The notes: a model not told the origin generated them from the sequence alone. Counted from the first letter of the stretch, positions 1 through 7,235 are shown. The stretch is DNA of 13,713 bases from Rhodothermaceae bacterium (GCA_013003465.1 JABDIZ010000041.1:1-13713); one strand, 5' to 3'. Translations and numbers: made by a program.

Positions 1-44
1 ATCGGGGGATCGGGGGATCGGGGGATCGGGGGATCGGGGGATCG
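1..44. repeat. Tandem 8-bp repeat (ATCGGGGG)5.5, G-quadruplex-prone
   Basis: Five perfect copies of ATCGGGGG plus a partial ATCG lie directly at the window edge, so the true array may be longer. The plus strand has five runs of five G (4-8, 12-16, 20-24, 28-32, 36-40) separated by three-base loops, which fits the canonical G-quadruplex pattern. Each unit junction also makes a GATC, giving five GATC sites spaced exactly 8 bp apart. The unit length is not a multiple of three. The array lies upstream of the plus-strand gene at 137, so it is probably intergenic and could affect transcription. Copy number is expected to vary by slippage, but this is inference. Confidence 0.95.
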
Positions 45-50
45 AAGATA
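43..50 (-). promoter_or_regulatory. Possible minus-strand -7 promoter motif (TATCTTCG)
   Basis: Read on the minus strand, 50..43 is TATCTTCG. The 10-mer TATCTTCGAT is identical to the one at 10819..10810, just upstream of the carbonic anhydrase-like gene. It resembles the Bacteroidota -7 element (TAnnTTTG) with a C substitution. If used, transcription would run left, out of the window, and would start inside the C5 face of the tandem repeat. No -33 TTTG is visible. This rests on motif similarity alone. Confidence 0.2.
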
Positions 51-136
51 GTAGGAGGCGCCCTGGGTTGCGTGATCCATGCCGGCATGGTCAGGCCTAT
101 CTTTCGGTCCCGTCACCCCACGCCACCGGTCCACTC

Positions 137-1372
137 GTGCGTATTGCTCTGTTCCTCGCCCTCGCCGTCTCTACGGCCTCGGCGCGGCCCATTCCTCCGC
201 CCGACTCGCTCGCTACCGCGGATACCACACGCGCCAAGGTCGAAATCGCGACGCGCTTCACGCCCACAGCGCTCTACTCCTCCACGCGCGGCTTCGGGGT
301 CGCTGGCGGTCTCGGCATCCGCAACCTCGGCTGGGAGGGTAGCCTGATCGAGATCGGGGCCCGCGTCTCGGAGCGCTTCCAGAGCGCAGCCACTTACCTC
401 TACACCGGCGACCCTTACACAACCCCGCTTTATGGCCTGATCGGCGGACAGATCCGCACCTCGACACGGCAACGCTTCTACGGCCTCGGCCCGCTCGCCG
501 ACCGCGACAACAAACTCAACCTCGACTTCACCTCGGCCCAGATCGAAGGGCGCCTCGGCTGGTACCCGCTCGGCCACTCGGGCCTGCTGCTGCAACCGGG
601 TGCCCGGGTGTTTATCGACCGGCTCAGCGGCTTCGAGGATGACAACGAGAACGGCGCTACCGCGAACCTCGACGCCATCAGCCTCAACAACCTGCTGATG
701 GTCCAGGGCGAGACCCGCACCGGAGTGGCGCTGGGCTTGCAAGTATCCTCGGATACGCGCGACCGCCTCGTGATGACACGGCATGGAATGCTGCTCGAAG
801 CCTCTGCCCGCCGCTTCTTTTCCCTGGACGACTCGGACGTGCAGTTCAACCGGACACAGGTGCGACTCTTCGGCTTTTACCCGCTCCGCGGCCGCCGCAC
901 GGTGCTCATCGGCCGCGCGGTGGGCGTCATGGTCTGGGGCGAAAACGACACCACGGAGTCGCTGCCCTTTTATTACCTCCCGGCTCTGGACGACGCCCTG
1001 CTGCCGGGGTATCCGGCCGAGCGCTTCTTCGGACCGGACCTCGTGGCGGCCGGGGCGGGCGTCCGCCTTCCCATCATCGACCTCGTCGGGCGCTACGGAC
1101 TCGACGCGCTTCTCCTCGCCGATGTGGGCAGCGTCTACGACAACATTGGTGATCAGTTCAAGCTCGCCCTCTCGTTCGACGAGGACATCACGGCGGACGA
1201 GAACGGCCGCGTGCCGCTTCATCCGTCTCTCACGTTCGGCCTCGGGGTGGTCAACCTCGACCGGAACCGCGCCGTGGCGGGCGTACTGTTCGGCTTCAGC
1301 CCGGAAGGCTTGGTCATTTCGGGGCTCCGCGTGGTCTACGACTTCCGCGACCTGCGCCCGCTGTTCCGCTAG
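137..1372 (+). CDS. BamA/TamA-like (Omp85) outer-membrane barrel without POTRA domains
   Basis: Predicted outer-membrane beta-barrel of 411 residues. Starting at GTG 137 gives an ideal signal peptide, MRIALFLALAVSTASA, with an ASA cleavage site. The same frame is open from TTG 68, which has an AGGAGG at 53-58 but would add 23 residues ahead of the signal. Omp85 surface-antigen signatures are visible: a RFYGLGP motif (like rFyGlGn), an SSDTRD segment, and LPGYPAERFFG resembling the conserved RGY..RF motif. Alternating polar/hydrophobic strands run to a YDF near the C-terminus. Only about 40 residues separate the signal from the barrel, so there is no room for POTRA repeats, unlike BamA (about 800 residues). 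It is the first gene of a run with two glycosyltransferases and a deacetylase, so a role in delivering a product to the surface is possible but inferred. Family call fairly sure, function unknown. Confidence 0.8.
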   Translation: MRIALFLALAVSTASARPIPPPDSLATADTTRAKVEIATRFTPTALYSSTRGFGVAGGLGIRNLGWEGSLIEIGARVSERFQSAATYLYTGDPYTTPLYGLIGGQIRTSTRQRFYGLGPLADRDNKLNLDFTSAQIEGRLGWYPLGHSGLLLQPGARVFIDRLSGFEDDNENGATANLDAISLNNLLMVQGETRTGVALGLQVSSDTRDRLVMTRHGMLLEASARRFFSLDDSDVQFNRTQVRLFGFYPLRGRRTVLIGRAVGVMVWGENDTTESLPFYYLPALDDALLPGYPAERFFGPDLVAAGAGVRLPIIDLVGRYGLDALLLADVGSVYDNIGDQFKLALSFDEDITADENGRVPLHPSLTFGLGVVNLDRNRAVAGVLFGFSPEGLVISGLRVVYDFRDLRPLFR

Positions 1373-1413
1373 GTCCTCGTCCCTACTCCACCCGCTTTCC
1401 GAGTCCCCCGCCC

Positions 1414-2379
1414 GTGCCCCGTACGCTTTACGTCCTCAAGCTCCTGCTGGCCGTCGTGGCCCTGGGTGCCGTGGCCATATTCGTGGAGTGGGACGCCATC
1501 GCGGCGGCGGCGCGGGAAGCCCGACCGGGCTGGGCGCTGGCGGCGCTGCTCCTCGCGCCACTGAACGTCGGGCTGGAGGCGTATCGCTGGCACCGGCTGG
1601 TGCAGCGGCTCACGCCGTCGCTTCGCTTTCGCGATTCCCTGGCCGCCGTGCTGAGTGGCTACCCGCTGGGTCTGCTCACGCCAGGCCGCGTGGGCGATTA
1701 CGTGGGCCGCGCGCTCTACCTCCGCGACGTGCCGCCGAGCGCCTCGGCGACGCTCACCTTCGCCGAGCGGATGGCGACGCTGGCCTGCTGCCTCGTAGCC
1801 GGGCTGGCGGTGCTGCCCTATTTCCTGCTGACGCAGACGGACCTCGCCTCGCTGGCCTGGGTGACCGTGCTCGCCCTCGGCCTGCTGGGCACGGCGGCGC
1901 TGCTCGTGCTGCTGATCCGGCCGCGGCTGGCCCGTGTCGTTCTGGCGACGGTGCTTCCGTTCCGACGGCTCCGCCGCATCCTCGCCATCCTGGACCGCTT
2001 CACACCCCGCGACGCGACCGAACTGCTCGGCCTTTCAGCCCTCCGCTACGCTCTCTTCTCGACGCAATTCGTGCTCCTCGTCCGCGCCTTTGCGCCCGGC
2101 GCCGATCTGCTCGTGGCCTACGCGGGCGTCGTGCTTGTGTTCTTTGCCAAGAGCGCCATTCCGGCCATCACGCTGGGCGATCTCGGCATCCGCGAGAGCG
2201 CCGCCGTGTTTTTCCTCGGCGCGTTCGGCATCGCCGAGGCTGCGGCGTTTAACGCCTCGTTGGGACTCTTCGCCGTGAACCTGCTGCTCCCTGCGCTGGT
2301 GGGCCTGCCCCTGCTGCCGCGCCTGCGCCTCCAGCGCATGACCTCGCCTGTCCTGCAGACAGAGGCGGTGGAAGCATGA
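1414..2379 (+). CDS. LPG-synthase-TM family (UPF0104) integral membrane protein
   Basis: A 321-residue polytopic inner-membrane protein with about eight predicted hydrophobic segments and almost no soluble part. It starts at GTG 1414; no better in-frame start is visible. Two family hallmarks are present: TPGRVGD at residues 89-95 and GDLGIRES at about 255-262, both typical of the lysylphosphatidylglycerol synthase transmembrane domain (PF03706). The catalytic aminoacyl-transferase (GNAT-like) domain of true MprF is absent. Stand-alone members of this family are usually thought to move or bind lipids, often next to glycosyltransferases. The stop overlaps the next gene's start (ATGA at 2376-2379), indicating translational coupling with the glycosyltransferase. 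A lipid-linked sugar flippase role is a reasonable inference, not shown by sequence. Confidence 0.85.
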   Translation: MPRTLYVLKLLLAVVALGAVAIFVEWDAIAAAAREARPGWALAALLLAPLNVGLEAYRWHRLVQRLTPSLRFRDSLAAVLSGYPLGLLTPGRVGDYVGRALYLRDVPPSASATLTFAERMATLACCLVAGLAVLPYFLLTQTDLASLAWVTVLALGLLGTAALLVLLIRPRLARVVLATVLPFRRLRRILAILDRFTPRDATELLGLSALRYALFSTQFVLLVRAFAPGADLLVAYAGVVLVFFAKSAIPAITLGDLGIRESAAVFFLGAFGIAEAAAFNASLGLFAVNLLLPALVGLPLLPRLRLQRMTSPVLQTEAVEA

Positions 2380-3596
2380 CCGTTTTTCTGCTCCTGCTCT
2401 ACATTTGCGGCGCGGTCTACGCGACGATGATGGGCGCCTTCGCGCTCGGCTTCTGGCGTGCCCGACGCACACCCACGCCGCCAGAGCCGACGACGTGGCC
2501 GATGCTCTCGGTCATTGTCCCCGCGCGCGACGAGGCCGGGATGATTGCCGCTTGCGTCGAGTCGATCCTGGCGAACGACTACCCAGAAGACCGCTTCGAG
2601 GTGATTGTGGTGGACGACCTCTCGGAGGACGAAACGTCCGTCATCGTCGAGCATCTGCGGCAGCATGTGAACGCGCCCTCTCTGATCGGCGCGGGAGAGG
2701 ATATAGGCGATGAGGTGTCTCCTGAGCGGTTGCATCTGCTGCGGATGCCCGAAAACCTCGAACGCACCCGCGCGCACAAGAAGCGCGCGATTGAGAAGGG
2801 CATTGCCTACGCGCGAGGCTCCGTCATCCTCACCACCGACGCCGACTGCGTCGCCTCGCCGACGTGGCTCCGCACCATGGCCGCCATGTTCACCGACCTC
2901 GACGCTCAGCCGGAGGCGCACGGCGTGACGGCCTTCGTCTCCGGCCCCGTCCTCTACCGCGTCGGCGACCGGCCGTTTCTGCACATGCAAGCGCTGGAGT
3001 TCCTCGGCCTCGTGGCCGTGGGCGGCGGCGCCATCGGCGTCGGGCGCCCGACGATCTGCAACGGCGCCAACGTGGCCTACCGCAAAGACGTGTTCGAGGC
3101 GCTCGGCGGCTTCCACGGCATCGACCACCTGACGAGCGGCGACGACGAGCTGCTGATGCAGAAGATCCACGACACGACGCCGCACCGCGTCCGCTACTGC
3201 GCCGCCCCGGCCGCCGCAACAGTGACCGAGCCGATCTACACGCTGCGAGCGTTCTTCGAGCAGCGCCGACGCTGGGCCTCGAAGGGGGCGCACTACCCAA
3301 ACAAGCGGCTCGTGGCCCTCTTCGTGGCGATCTACGGCTTTTACCTCGGCCTCCTCGTCGGCGGACTCGCGTGGCCGTTCGTGCCGGGCCTCGGCGTGTT
3401 CCTGCTCGGCGCGTTCGCCCTCAAAGCCATCCCTGAGGCGCTGCTACTCTGGCCCGCGTGCCGCCACTTCGACCGGCGATGGCTGTTCGGCTACTTCCTC
3501 CCGGCACAACTGCTCCACATCCCGTACATCGTGCTGGCGGCAGCGGGCGGCGCGCTCGGCCGCTACGAGTGGAAGGGCCGCCGCGTGGTGCGCTGA
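2376..3596 (+). CDS. Membrane-bound GT2 glycosyltransferase (D,D,D,QxxRW)
   Basis: A 406-residue family 2 glycosyltransferase. An N-terminal membrane helix (about residues 4-26) is followed by a GT-A domain beginning LSVIVPARDE at about 44. Key residues: VVDD at 78-81 for nucleotide-sugar binding, TDAD at 154-157 (metal-binding DxD), SGDDE at 254-258 (catalytic acid) and QRRRW at 296-300. This is the D,D,D,QxxRW set of processive enzymes such as NodC, PgaC and cellulose synthase, although single-transfer enzymes also carry it. Three C-terminal membrane segments (about 311-332, 336-357, 375-393) follow. The ATG overlaps the preceding stop, and the deacetylase gene starts 7 bases after its own stop. 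The donor sugar cannot be read from sequence; the neighbouring NodB-type deacetylase suggests an N-acetylated hexose. Confidence 0.88.
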   Translation: MTVFLLLLYICGAVYATMMGAFALGFWRARRTPTPPEPTTWPMLSVIVPARDEAGMIAACVESILANDYPEDRFEVIVVDDLSEDETSVIVEHLRQHVNAPSLIGAGEDIGDEVSPERLHLLRMPENLERTRAHKKRAIEKGIAYARGSVILTTDADCVASPTWLRTMAAMFTDLDAQPEAHGVTAFVSGPVLYRVGDRPFLHMQALEFLGLVAVGGGAIGVGRPTICNGANVAYRKDVFEALGGFHGIDHLTSGDDELLMQKIHDTTPHRVRYCAAPAAATVTEPIYTLRAFFEQRRRWASKGAHYPNKRLVALFVAIYGFYLGLLVGGLAWPFVPGLGVFLLGAFALKAIPEALLLWPACRHFDRRWLFGYFLPAQLLHIPYIVLAAAGGALGRYEWKGRRVVR

Positions 3597-3603
3597 CGCG
3601 GCG

Positions 3604-4251
3604 ATGTCTGACTTCGTCAACACGACGATCCCGCGCCTCGTGGCGCCGTTCTTTCCGGGTATCGTTTGGCGCGCCGCCGCCCACGACACGGACGGCGCCC
3701 CTTGCCTGTATCTGACGTTCGACGACGGCCCCGATCCGGCGAGCACCCCAGCGCTCCTCGATTGTCTCGCGGCCCATAACGCCGCCGCCACCTTCTTCGT
3801 CCTCGGCGAACAAGTAGCGCAACACACCGATCTCGTAGCGCAGATCGTCCACGCCGGGCACCGGATCGGTCTGCACGGCTGGACCCACACGGATCCCTGG
3901 AAAACGCCGCGCGCTACTACGCTCGACGCCTTCGAGCGCGCAGCGGCGCTGCTGGACTCGCTCGGCGTCCCTGCCCGTGACGTGCGTCCGCCGTACGGCC
4001 GTTTCACTCCGGCCCTCCGCCGCTGGTGCCGCGATACCAACCGGCGGCTCGTCCTCTGGGACCTGCTGCCCGGCGATTTTGTAGCTTCGGCGACGCCCGA
4101 GATCGTGGCGCACCGCATAGTGCAGCAGACACGCCCCGGCTCCCTCATCGTCCTGCATGAGGGGCCCCATGCCGGATCGATAGCGCGGGCCGCACTCGCT
4201 CAAGCCCTCCCTGTTCTGCGCGTCGATGGCTGGCGCTTCGCTTCGCTCTGA
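3604..4251 (+). CDS. NodB-type polysaccharide deacetylase, cytosolic, 215 aa
   Basis: A compact carbohydrate esterase family 4 (NodB homology) enzyme that would remove N-acetyl groups from a glycan. All five motifs are visible: TFDDG at 38-42 (Asp40 base, Asp41 metal), HGWTH at 91-95 (metal His91 and His95), RPPYG at 128-132, WDLLPGD at 152-158 and LIVLHEG at 181-187 (His185 acid). Motif 5 has LHE where most family members have LHD. The leader IPRLVAPFFPGIVWR before the domain matches the short Bacteroidota deacetylase subfamily. There is no signal peptide or membrane helix, so it probably acts in the cytoplasm, as NodB does and unlike PgaB. It sits between two membrane glycosyltransferases, 7 and 9 bases from each, so its substrate is probably their product. 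Confidence 0.9.
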   Translation: MSDFVNTTIPRLVAPFFPGIVWRAAAHDTDGAPCLYLTFDDGPDPASTPALLDCLAAHNAAATFFVLGEQVAQHTDLVAQIVHAGHRIGLHGWTHTDPWKTPRATTLDAFERAAALLDSLGVPARDVRPPYGRFTPALRRWCRDTNRRLVLWDLLPGDFVASATPEIVAHRIVQQTRPGSLIVLHEGPHAGSIARAALAQALPVLRVDGWRFASL

Positions 4252-4260
4252 CTGCTCCGC

Positions 4261-5421
4261 ATGGGTGTTTTTCTCGCCGTCCTGGCATTCGTGGTGGGCC
4301 TCTATGGCATGCTCATGGTAGCGATGGCGTGGTTGGCCGCACGGATGCCGTCGACGCCGCCGCCACTCAACGGGCCGCTTCCCCGCGTGGCGGTGCTGGT
4401 GGCCGCCCGCGACGAAGAGGATCGCCTCCCGCGCTGCATCGACGCGCTCCTCGCCCAGGACTACCCCGCCGACCTGCTCGACCTCTACATCGCTGACGAC
4501 CACTCGACGGACGGGACCGCCTCCGTCATCCGGCAGGTCCAGCAGCGAGCCGAGCACGTGGTCGTTGTCCTTGGGGACGAGGATCTCGACGAGACGCCGG
4601 AGCATCCACGCCTCCACTACGTCCGCGTGCCCGATGCAGCCGGGCATCTGCGCGGCAAGGCTAACGCCATCCACGCGGCCATCGAAGCCTGCGACCACGA
4701 CCTCCTCCTCGTCACCGACGCCGACTGTGCCCCGCCGCCGGGCTGGGTGCGAGCCCACGTCGCCTATTTGCAAGACGAGGCCGTTGGGATGGTGTGTGGA
4801 CACACGGTCGTCGAGCACGACACGCCGCTGGAGGCGCTTCAGGCCCTCGACTGGTCCTATTTGCTCGCCTCCGCCAGTGTGCTTGTCGAGGCCGGACGAC
4901 CGGTCACGGCGATGGGCAACAACATGGCCTTCCGGCGGGCGGCATACGAGGCCGTGGGCGGGTATCCGGCCCTCCCGTTCTCGGTGACCGAAGACTACGT
5001 GTTGTTCAAGACGGTCGCGGATCGCTCTGGCTTCCGCGTCCGCTTCCCTCTCGACCCGGCACTCCACAACGCCACGCTGCCGCTCACCCGCCTCGGCGAT
5101 GTGTACCAGCAACGGCGCCGCTGGGCACGTGGGGGGATGCGCGCGCCCCTGTGGGTCCACGGCATCTATGCAATTGGTCACCTCGCGCATCTGCTCCCGC
5201 TCGTGGCGCTGGTCCTCGCGCCCTGGGCTGGACTCGCGGCCATCGGCGTGAAGGCAGGAGCCGATTTCGCGTTGCTGTACACGTCCCTTCGGCCAAGCGG
5301 CCGCCTCGGCCTGCTACGGGCGTTCCCGCTGTTCGAAGCCTACCTCTTCGTCTACATGGTGACGCTCCCGGCCGTGCTGGCCTTCTTCCCACGCATCAAC
5401 TGGAAGGATCGAAAGCTCTGA
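4261..5421 (+). CDS. Second membrane-bound GT2 glycosyltransferase (D,D,D,QxxRW)
   Basis: A 386-residue family 2 glycosyltransferase, last in the five-gene run. It has an N-terminal helix (about 4-27), then a GT-A domain starting PRVAVLVAARDE at about 41. Motifs: IADD at 77-80, a KANA segment at about 132-135, TDAD at 151-154, TED at 242-244 as catalytic acid, and QRRRW at 283-287, followed by two or three membrane segments. The overall plan matches the GT2 at 2376-3596, but the acceptor-side region is different (MGNNMAF against ICNGANVAY), so these are two distinct enzymes and not a recent duplication. No Shine-Dalgarno is visible upstream of ATG 4261. It most likely adds another sugar to the same lipid or chain; donor and acceptor are unknown. 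Confidence 0.88.
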   Translation: MGVFLAVLAFVVGLYGMLMVAMAWLAARMPSTPPPLNGPLPRVAVLVAARDEEDRLPRCIDALLAQDYPADLLDLYIADDHSTDGTASVIRQVQQRAEHVVVVLGDEDLDETPEHPRLHYVRVPDAAGHLRGKANAIHAAIEACDHDLLLVTDADCAPPPGWVRAHVAYLQDEAVGMVCGHTVVEHDTPLEALQALDWSYLLASASVLVEAGRPVTAMGNNMAFRRAAYEAVGGYPALPFSVTEDYVLFKTVADRSGFRVRFPLDPALHNATLPLTRLGDVYQQRRRWARGGMRAPLWVHGIYAIGHLAHLLPLVALVLAPWAGLAAIGVKAGADFALLYTSLRPSGRLGLLRAFPLFEAYLFVYMVTLPAVLAFFPRINWKDRKL

Positions 5422-5491
5422 GCGAGGCGAGCGTACGGATCTCTGTGGGGCGGCGGCGCTTTTAAGGCCCCCCTCTTCAACGCCTGCTCTC

Positions 5492-6322
5492 ATGCATACG
5501 CCCCTCTCCCCCGCCGACGCGCAGCGCGCGGCGCACGGCAGCACGGTCGAGCGCCTCGCCCGCACGGGTTACTTCGTCAAGGGCCTCCTCTACGGCCTCA
5601 TCGGCATTCTCGCGCTGCTCACGGCCCTGGGGCAAGGCGGACAAACCACGGGGACGCGCGGTGCCATCCGCACCCTCGCCGATGCGCCGTTCGGGCACGT
5701 CCTGCTCTGGCTCATTGCCATCGGCTTGGTAGGCTACGCACTCTGGCGCTTCGCCCAGTCGATCCTCGATGTCGAAGACAAAGGCTCGGATGCCGAGGGG
5801 GCGACAAAGCGGCTTGGGCTCGCCGGAAGCGGCCTCATCTATGGCGGACTTGCCGTCTCGACTTTTAACCTTTTGCTCGGCGACGGTACGGGCGAATCCG
5901 GTGGCTCCGGGGCCGCTTCGTGGACGGCTCGCCTGATGGAGCAGCCCTTCGGCGTGTGGCTGGTTGGGATGGCGGGAGTGGGCACGATCGCCCTCGGGCT
6001 CTACCAGCTCTACCGCGCCTGGGCGGTGACGTTCGAGGACAAGCTGAAGACCCGCGAGATGAGCGCAGCGCAACAGACGTGGGCCGTCCGCATCAGCCGG
6101 TTCGGCATCGGCGCACGCGGGGTGGTCTTTGTACTGATGGGCACGTTTGTGATCCAAGCCGCCCTGCAGGCGGATCCGCAAGAGGCGCGTGGCCTCGACG
6201 GAGCCCTCGAAGCCCTCGAAGGGCAGCCGCACGGCCCGTATTTGCTCGGCCTGGCAGCCCTCGGCCTTGTGGCCTACGGCGTCTATTGCCTCGTCAACGC
6301 ACGGTTTCGCCGGATCGGCTGA
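5492..6322 (+). CDS. DUF1206 family membrane protein
   Basis: A 276-residue inner-membrane protein made of three repeats of a two-helix unit, the known DUF1206 architecture. The repeats begin at ARTGYFVKGLLYG (about 25), TKRLGLAGSGLIYGG (about 105) and ISRFGIGARGVVF (about 203). Each has an R/K-x-G aromatic entry, a helix, a loop with a PFG- or PHG-type turn, and a second helix ending in a Y/W-R/F motif. That gives six membrane segments. The biochemical function of DUF1206 proteins is not established. The gene follows the glycan operon by 70 bases on the same strand and could be read through from it or have its own promoter; no promoter is visible in the gap. Family call is confident; no specific role can be given. 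Confidence 0.88.
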   Translation: MHTPLSPADAQRAAHGSTVERLARTGYFVKGLLYGLIGILALLTALGQGGQTTGTRGAIRTLADAPFGHVLLWLIAIGLVGYALWRFAQSILDVEDKGSDAEGATKRLGLAGSGLIYGGLAVSTFNLLLGDGTGESGGSGAASWTARLMEQPFGVWLVGMAGVGTIALGLYQLYRAWAVTFEDKLKTREMSAAQQTWAVRISRFGIGARGVVFVLMGTFVIQAALQADPQEARGLDGALEALEGQPHGPYLLGLAALGLVAYGVYCLVNARFRRIG

Positions 6323-6334
6323 GGGCTTCCTCAG
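6319..6334 (+). terminator. Hairpin at the end of the DUF1206 gene
   Basis: CTGAGG (6319-6324) pairs perfectly with CCTCAG (6329-6334) across the four-base loop GCTT, starting within the stop codon. There is no T-tract after it, so it is at best a weak or Rho-assisted terminator, or an mRNA 3' end stabiliser. Confidence 0.3.
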
Positions 6335-6426
6335 GGGGCCTAACGGTACTCTGCAACCGTGGAAATCTGCGCACGGCCGCGTGCCATTTCACACATCTGT
6401 TATGACCCTTATGAAACCGATTGCTA

Positions 6427-6437
6427 TATTTTTCGCA
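6427..6437 (+). promoter_or_regulatory. TATTTTTCGCA motif, likely -7 element for the AP2 gene
   Basis: The sequence TATTTTTCG (6427-6435) fits TAnnTTTCG, close to the Bacteroidota -7 element TAnnTTTG. It lies in an unusually AT-rich pocket about 110 bases before the AP2-gene start. The full 11-mer TATTTTTCGCA recurs at 7154-7164. No TTTG -33 element is evident at the expected distance. A second TATACT at 6467-6472 has no matching -35. Confidence 0.35.
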
Positions 6438-6545
6438 TACCGATGAGGCGGGCCGGCACCATCCTGTATACTACGGTAATTCCAGACTCTGCACAGGCGC
6501 ACCGGGACCGCCCCTACCCTCCGTGCAGTAGCTCCTGTGAGACCG

Positions 6546-7067
6546 ATGCCCAAAGCGAAAGGCGTTATTCGCATTGATTCCGATTCCACGCATGGCTGGC
6601 AGGTTCGGGTCTACCGCCATGGCAAGACCTACTCCAAGCTGTTTTCAGATCGGAAGTCCGGCGGAAAGGAAGAGGCATTTCAGCAGGCCGTCGAATATCG
6701 AAAGAGCCTGGAAGCCGAAGTCGCGGCCATGCCAGAGAGCGCGCCGCGTCGACGCTTGATCCGTCGCAACAAGAATAATTCGACGGGGGTCGTCGGTATC
6801 TCGCGCACCTTTAAGCGTGACCGGCGCGGCGTCAAGCATGAGGTCTATGCCGTCTCTTGGAATCCCGAGCCCGGGGTGGCTCGCGGCACCTCGTTCTCGA
6901 TCAAGAAGTACGGCGAGGACACAGCCTTTAAGATGGCCTGCAAGCTGCGCTGGGAGAAGATGAAGGCGATCTACGGCGATCGGTACCGTGTGCCGAGCTA
7001 CCTCGACCTCTACCGGCAAAAGGGCGTGGTAGACGAGAAGGCGAAGGCGCGCGCTAAGCGAAGCTAG
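6546..7067 (+). CDS. AP2-domain DNA-binding protein with two AP2-like units
   Basis: A 173-residue, strongly basic protein. ATG 6546 is chosen; an in-frame GTG at 6537 would add three residues. Two AP2/ERF-like units are apparent. The first, about residues 5-55, runs GVIRIDS, GWQVRVY, then KLFSD with a GGKEEAFQQAVEYR helix. The second, about 78-137, runs GVVGISR, YAVSW, then SFSIKKYG with a TAFKMACKLR helix. This three-strand-plus-helix pattern is the AP2 fold, which binds DNA in plant regulators and also occurs fused to HNH homing endonucleases in phages and bacteria. No nuclease motif is present here, so it is an orphan DNA-binding protein, probably a regulator or a remnant of a mobile nuclease. 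It stands alone in a more AT-rich interval flanked by matching 11-mers. Target sites are unknown. Confidence 0.75.
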   Translation: MPKAKGVIRIDSDSTHGWQVRVYRHGKTYSKLFSDRKSGGKEEAFQQAVEYRKSLEAEVAAMPESAPRRRLIRRNKNNSTGVVGISRTFKRDRRGVKHEVYAVSWNPEPGVARGTSFSIKKYGEDTAFKMACKLRWEKMKAIYGDRYRVPSYLDLYRQKGVVDEKAKARAKRS

Positions 7068-7104
7068 GCCTCCTGATGGCCTTAACCGTCGAAAGATTAA
7101 TCGC

Positions 7105-7141
7105 AGCCTAGGGACCCGAGCTACATCTACCGCTCTAGGCT
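7105..7141 (+). terminator. Hairpin downstream of the AP2 gene
   Basis: AGCCTAGGG (7105-7113) pairs with CGCTAG-type complement CTCTAGGCT region 7133-7141 over nine base pairs (one G-U), with a 19-base loop. It ends 74 bases after the AP2 stop and is followed by a pyrimidine-rich stretch, though not a clean T-tract. A smaller AGGCC/GGCCT hairpin (7066-7082) overlaps the stop codon itself. Either could end the AP2 transcript; a regulatory leader for the next gene is the alternative. Confidence 0.35.
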
Positions 7142-7153
7142 CTTCGTCCTGCG

Positions 7154-7164
7154 TATTTTTCGCA
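7154..7164 (+). promoter_or_regulatory. TATTTTTCGCA motif, likely -7 element for the histidine-triad gene
   Basis: TATTTTTCG (7154-7162) is the same TAnnTTTCG motif as at 6427 and sits 72 bases upstream of ATG 7236, a plausible leader length. The 11-mer is identical to 6427-6437. It also lies inside a small TGCG/CGCA inverted repeat (7150-7164). No -33 element is clear. Confidence 0.35.
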
Positions 7165-7235
7165 CTGGTCCGGTACCACTTGCATGCGCTCACATGTGCG
7201 GCACTCCCTTCGCCCCACCCACGTTGCACGCCCTC

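Noticed and set aside
783..2252. Plus-strand open frame of 489 codons across the first two genes
   Set aside because: It overlaps the barrel and LPG-TM genes in another frame and is Ser/Arg/Ala/Pro low-complexity sequence, typical of a GC-rich shadow frame.
3421..5190. Long minus-strand open frame (589 codons) opposite the deacetylase and second glycosyltransferase
   Set aside because: It lies antisense to two genes with full catalytic motifs, is rich in Arg/Gly/Val/Asp of GC-bias type and has no recognisable domain.
6467..6472. TATACT resembling a sigma-70 -10 box before the AP2 gene
   Set aside because: No -35-like hexamer at 16-18 bases upstream (GATGAG there); the TATTTTTCG site at 6427 is a better candidate for this lineage.
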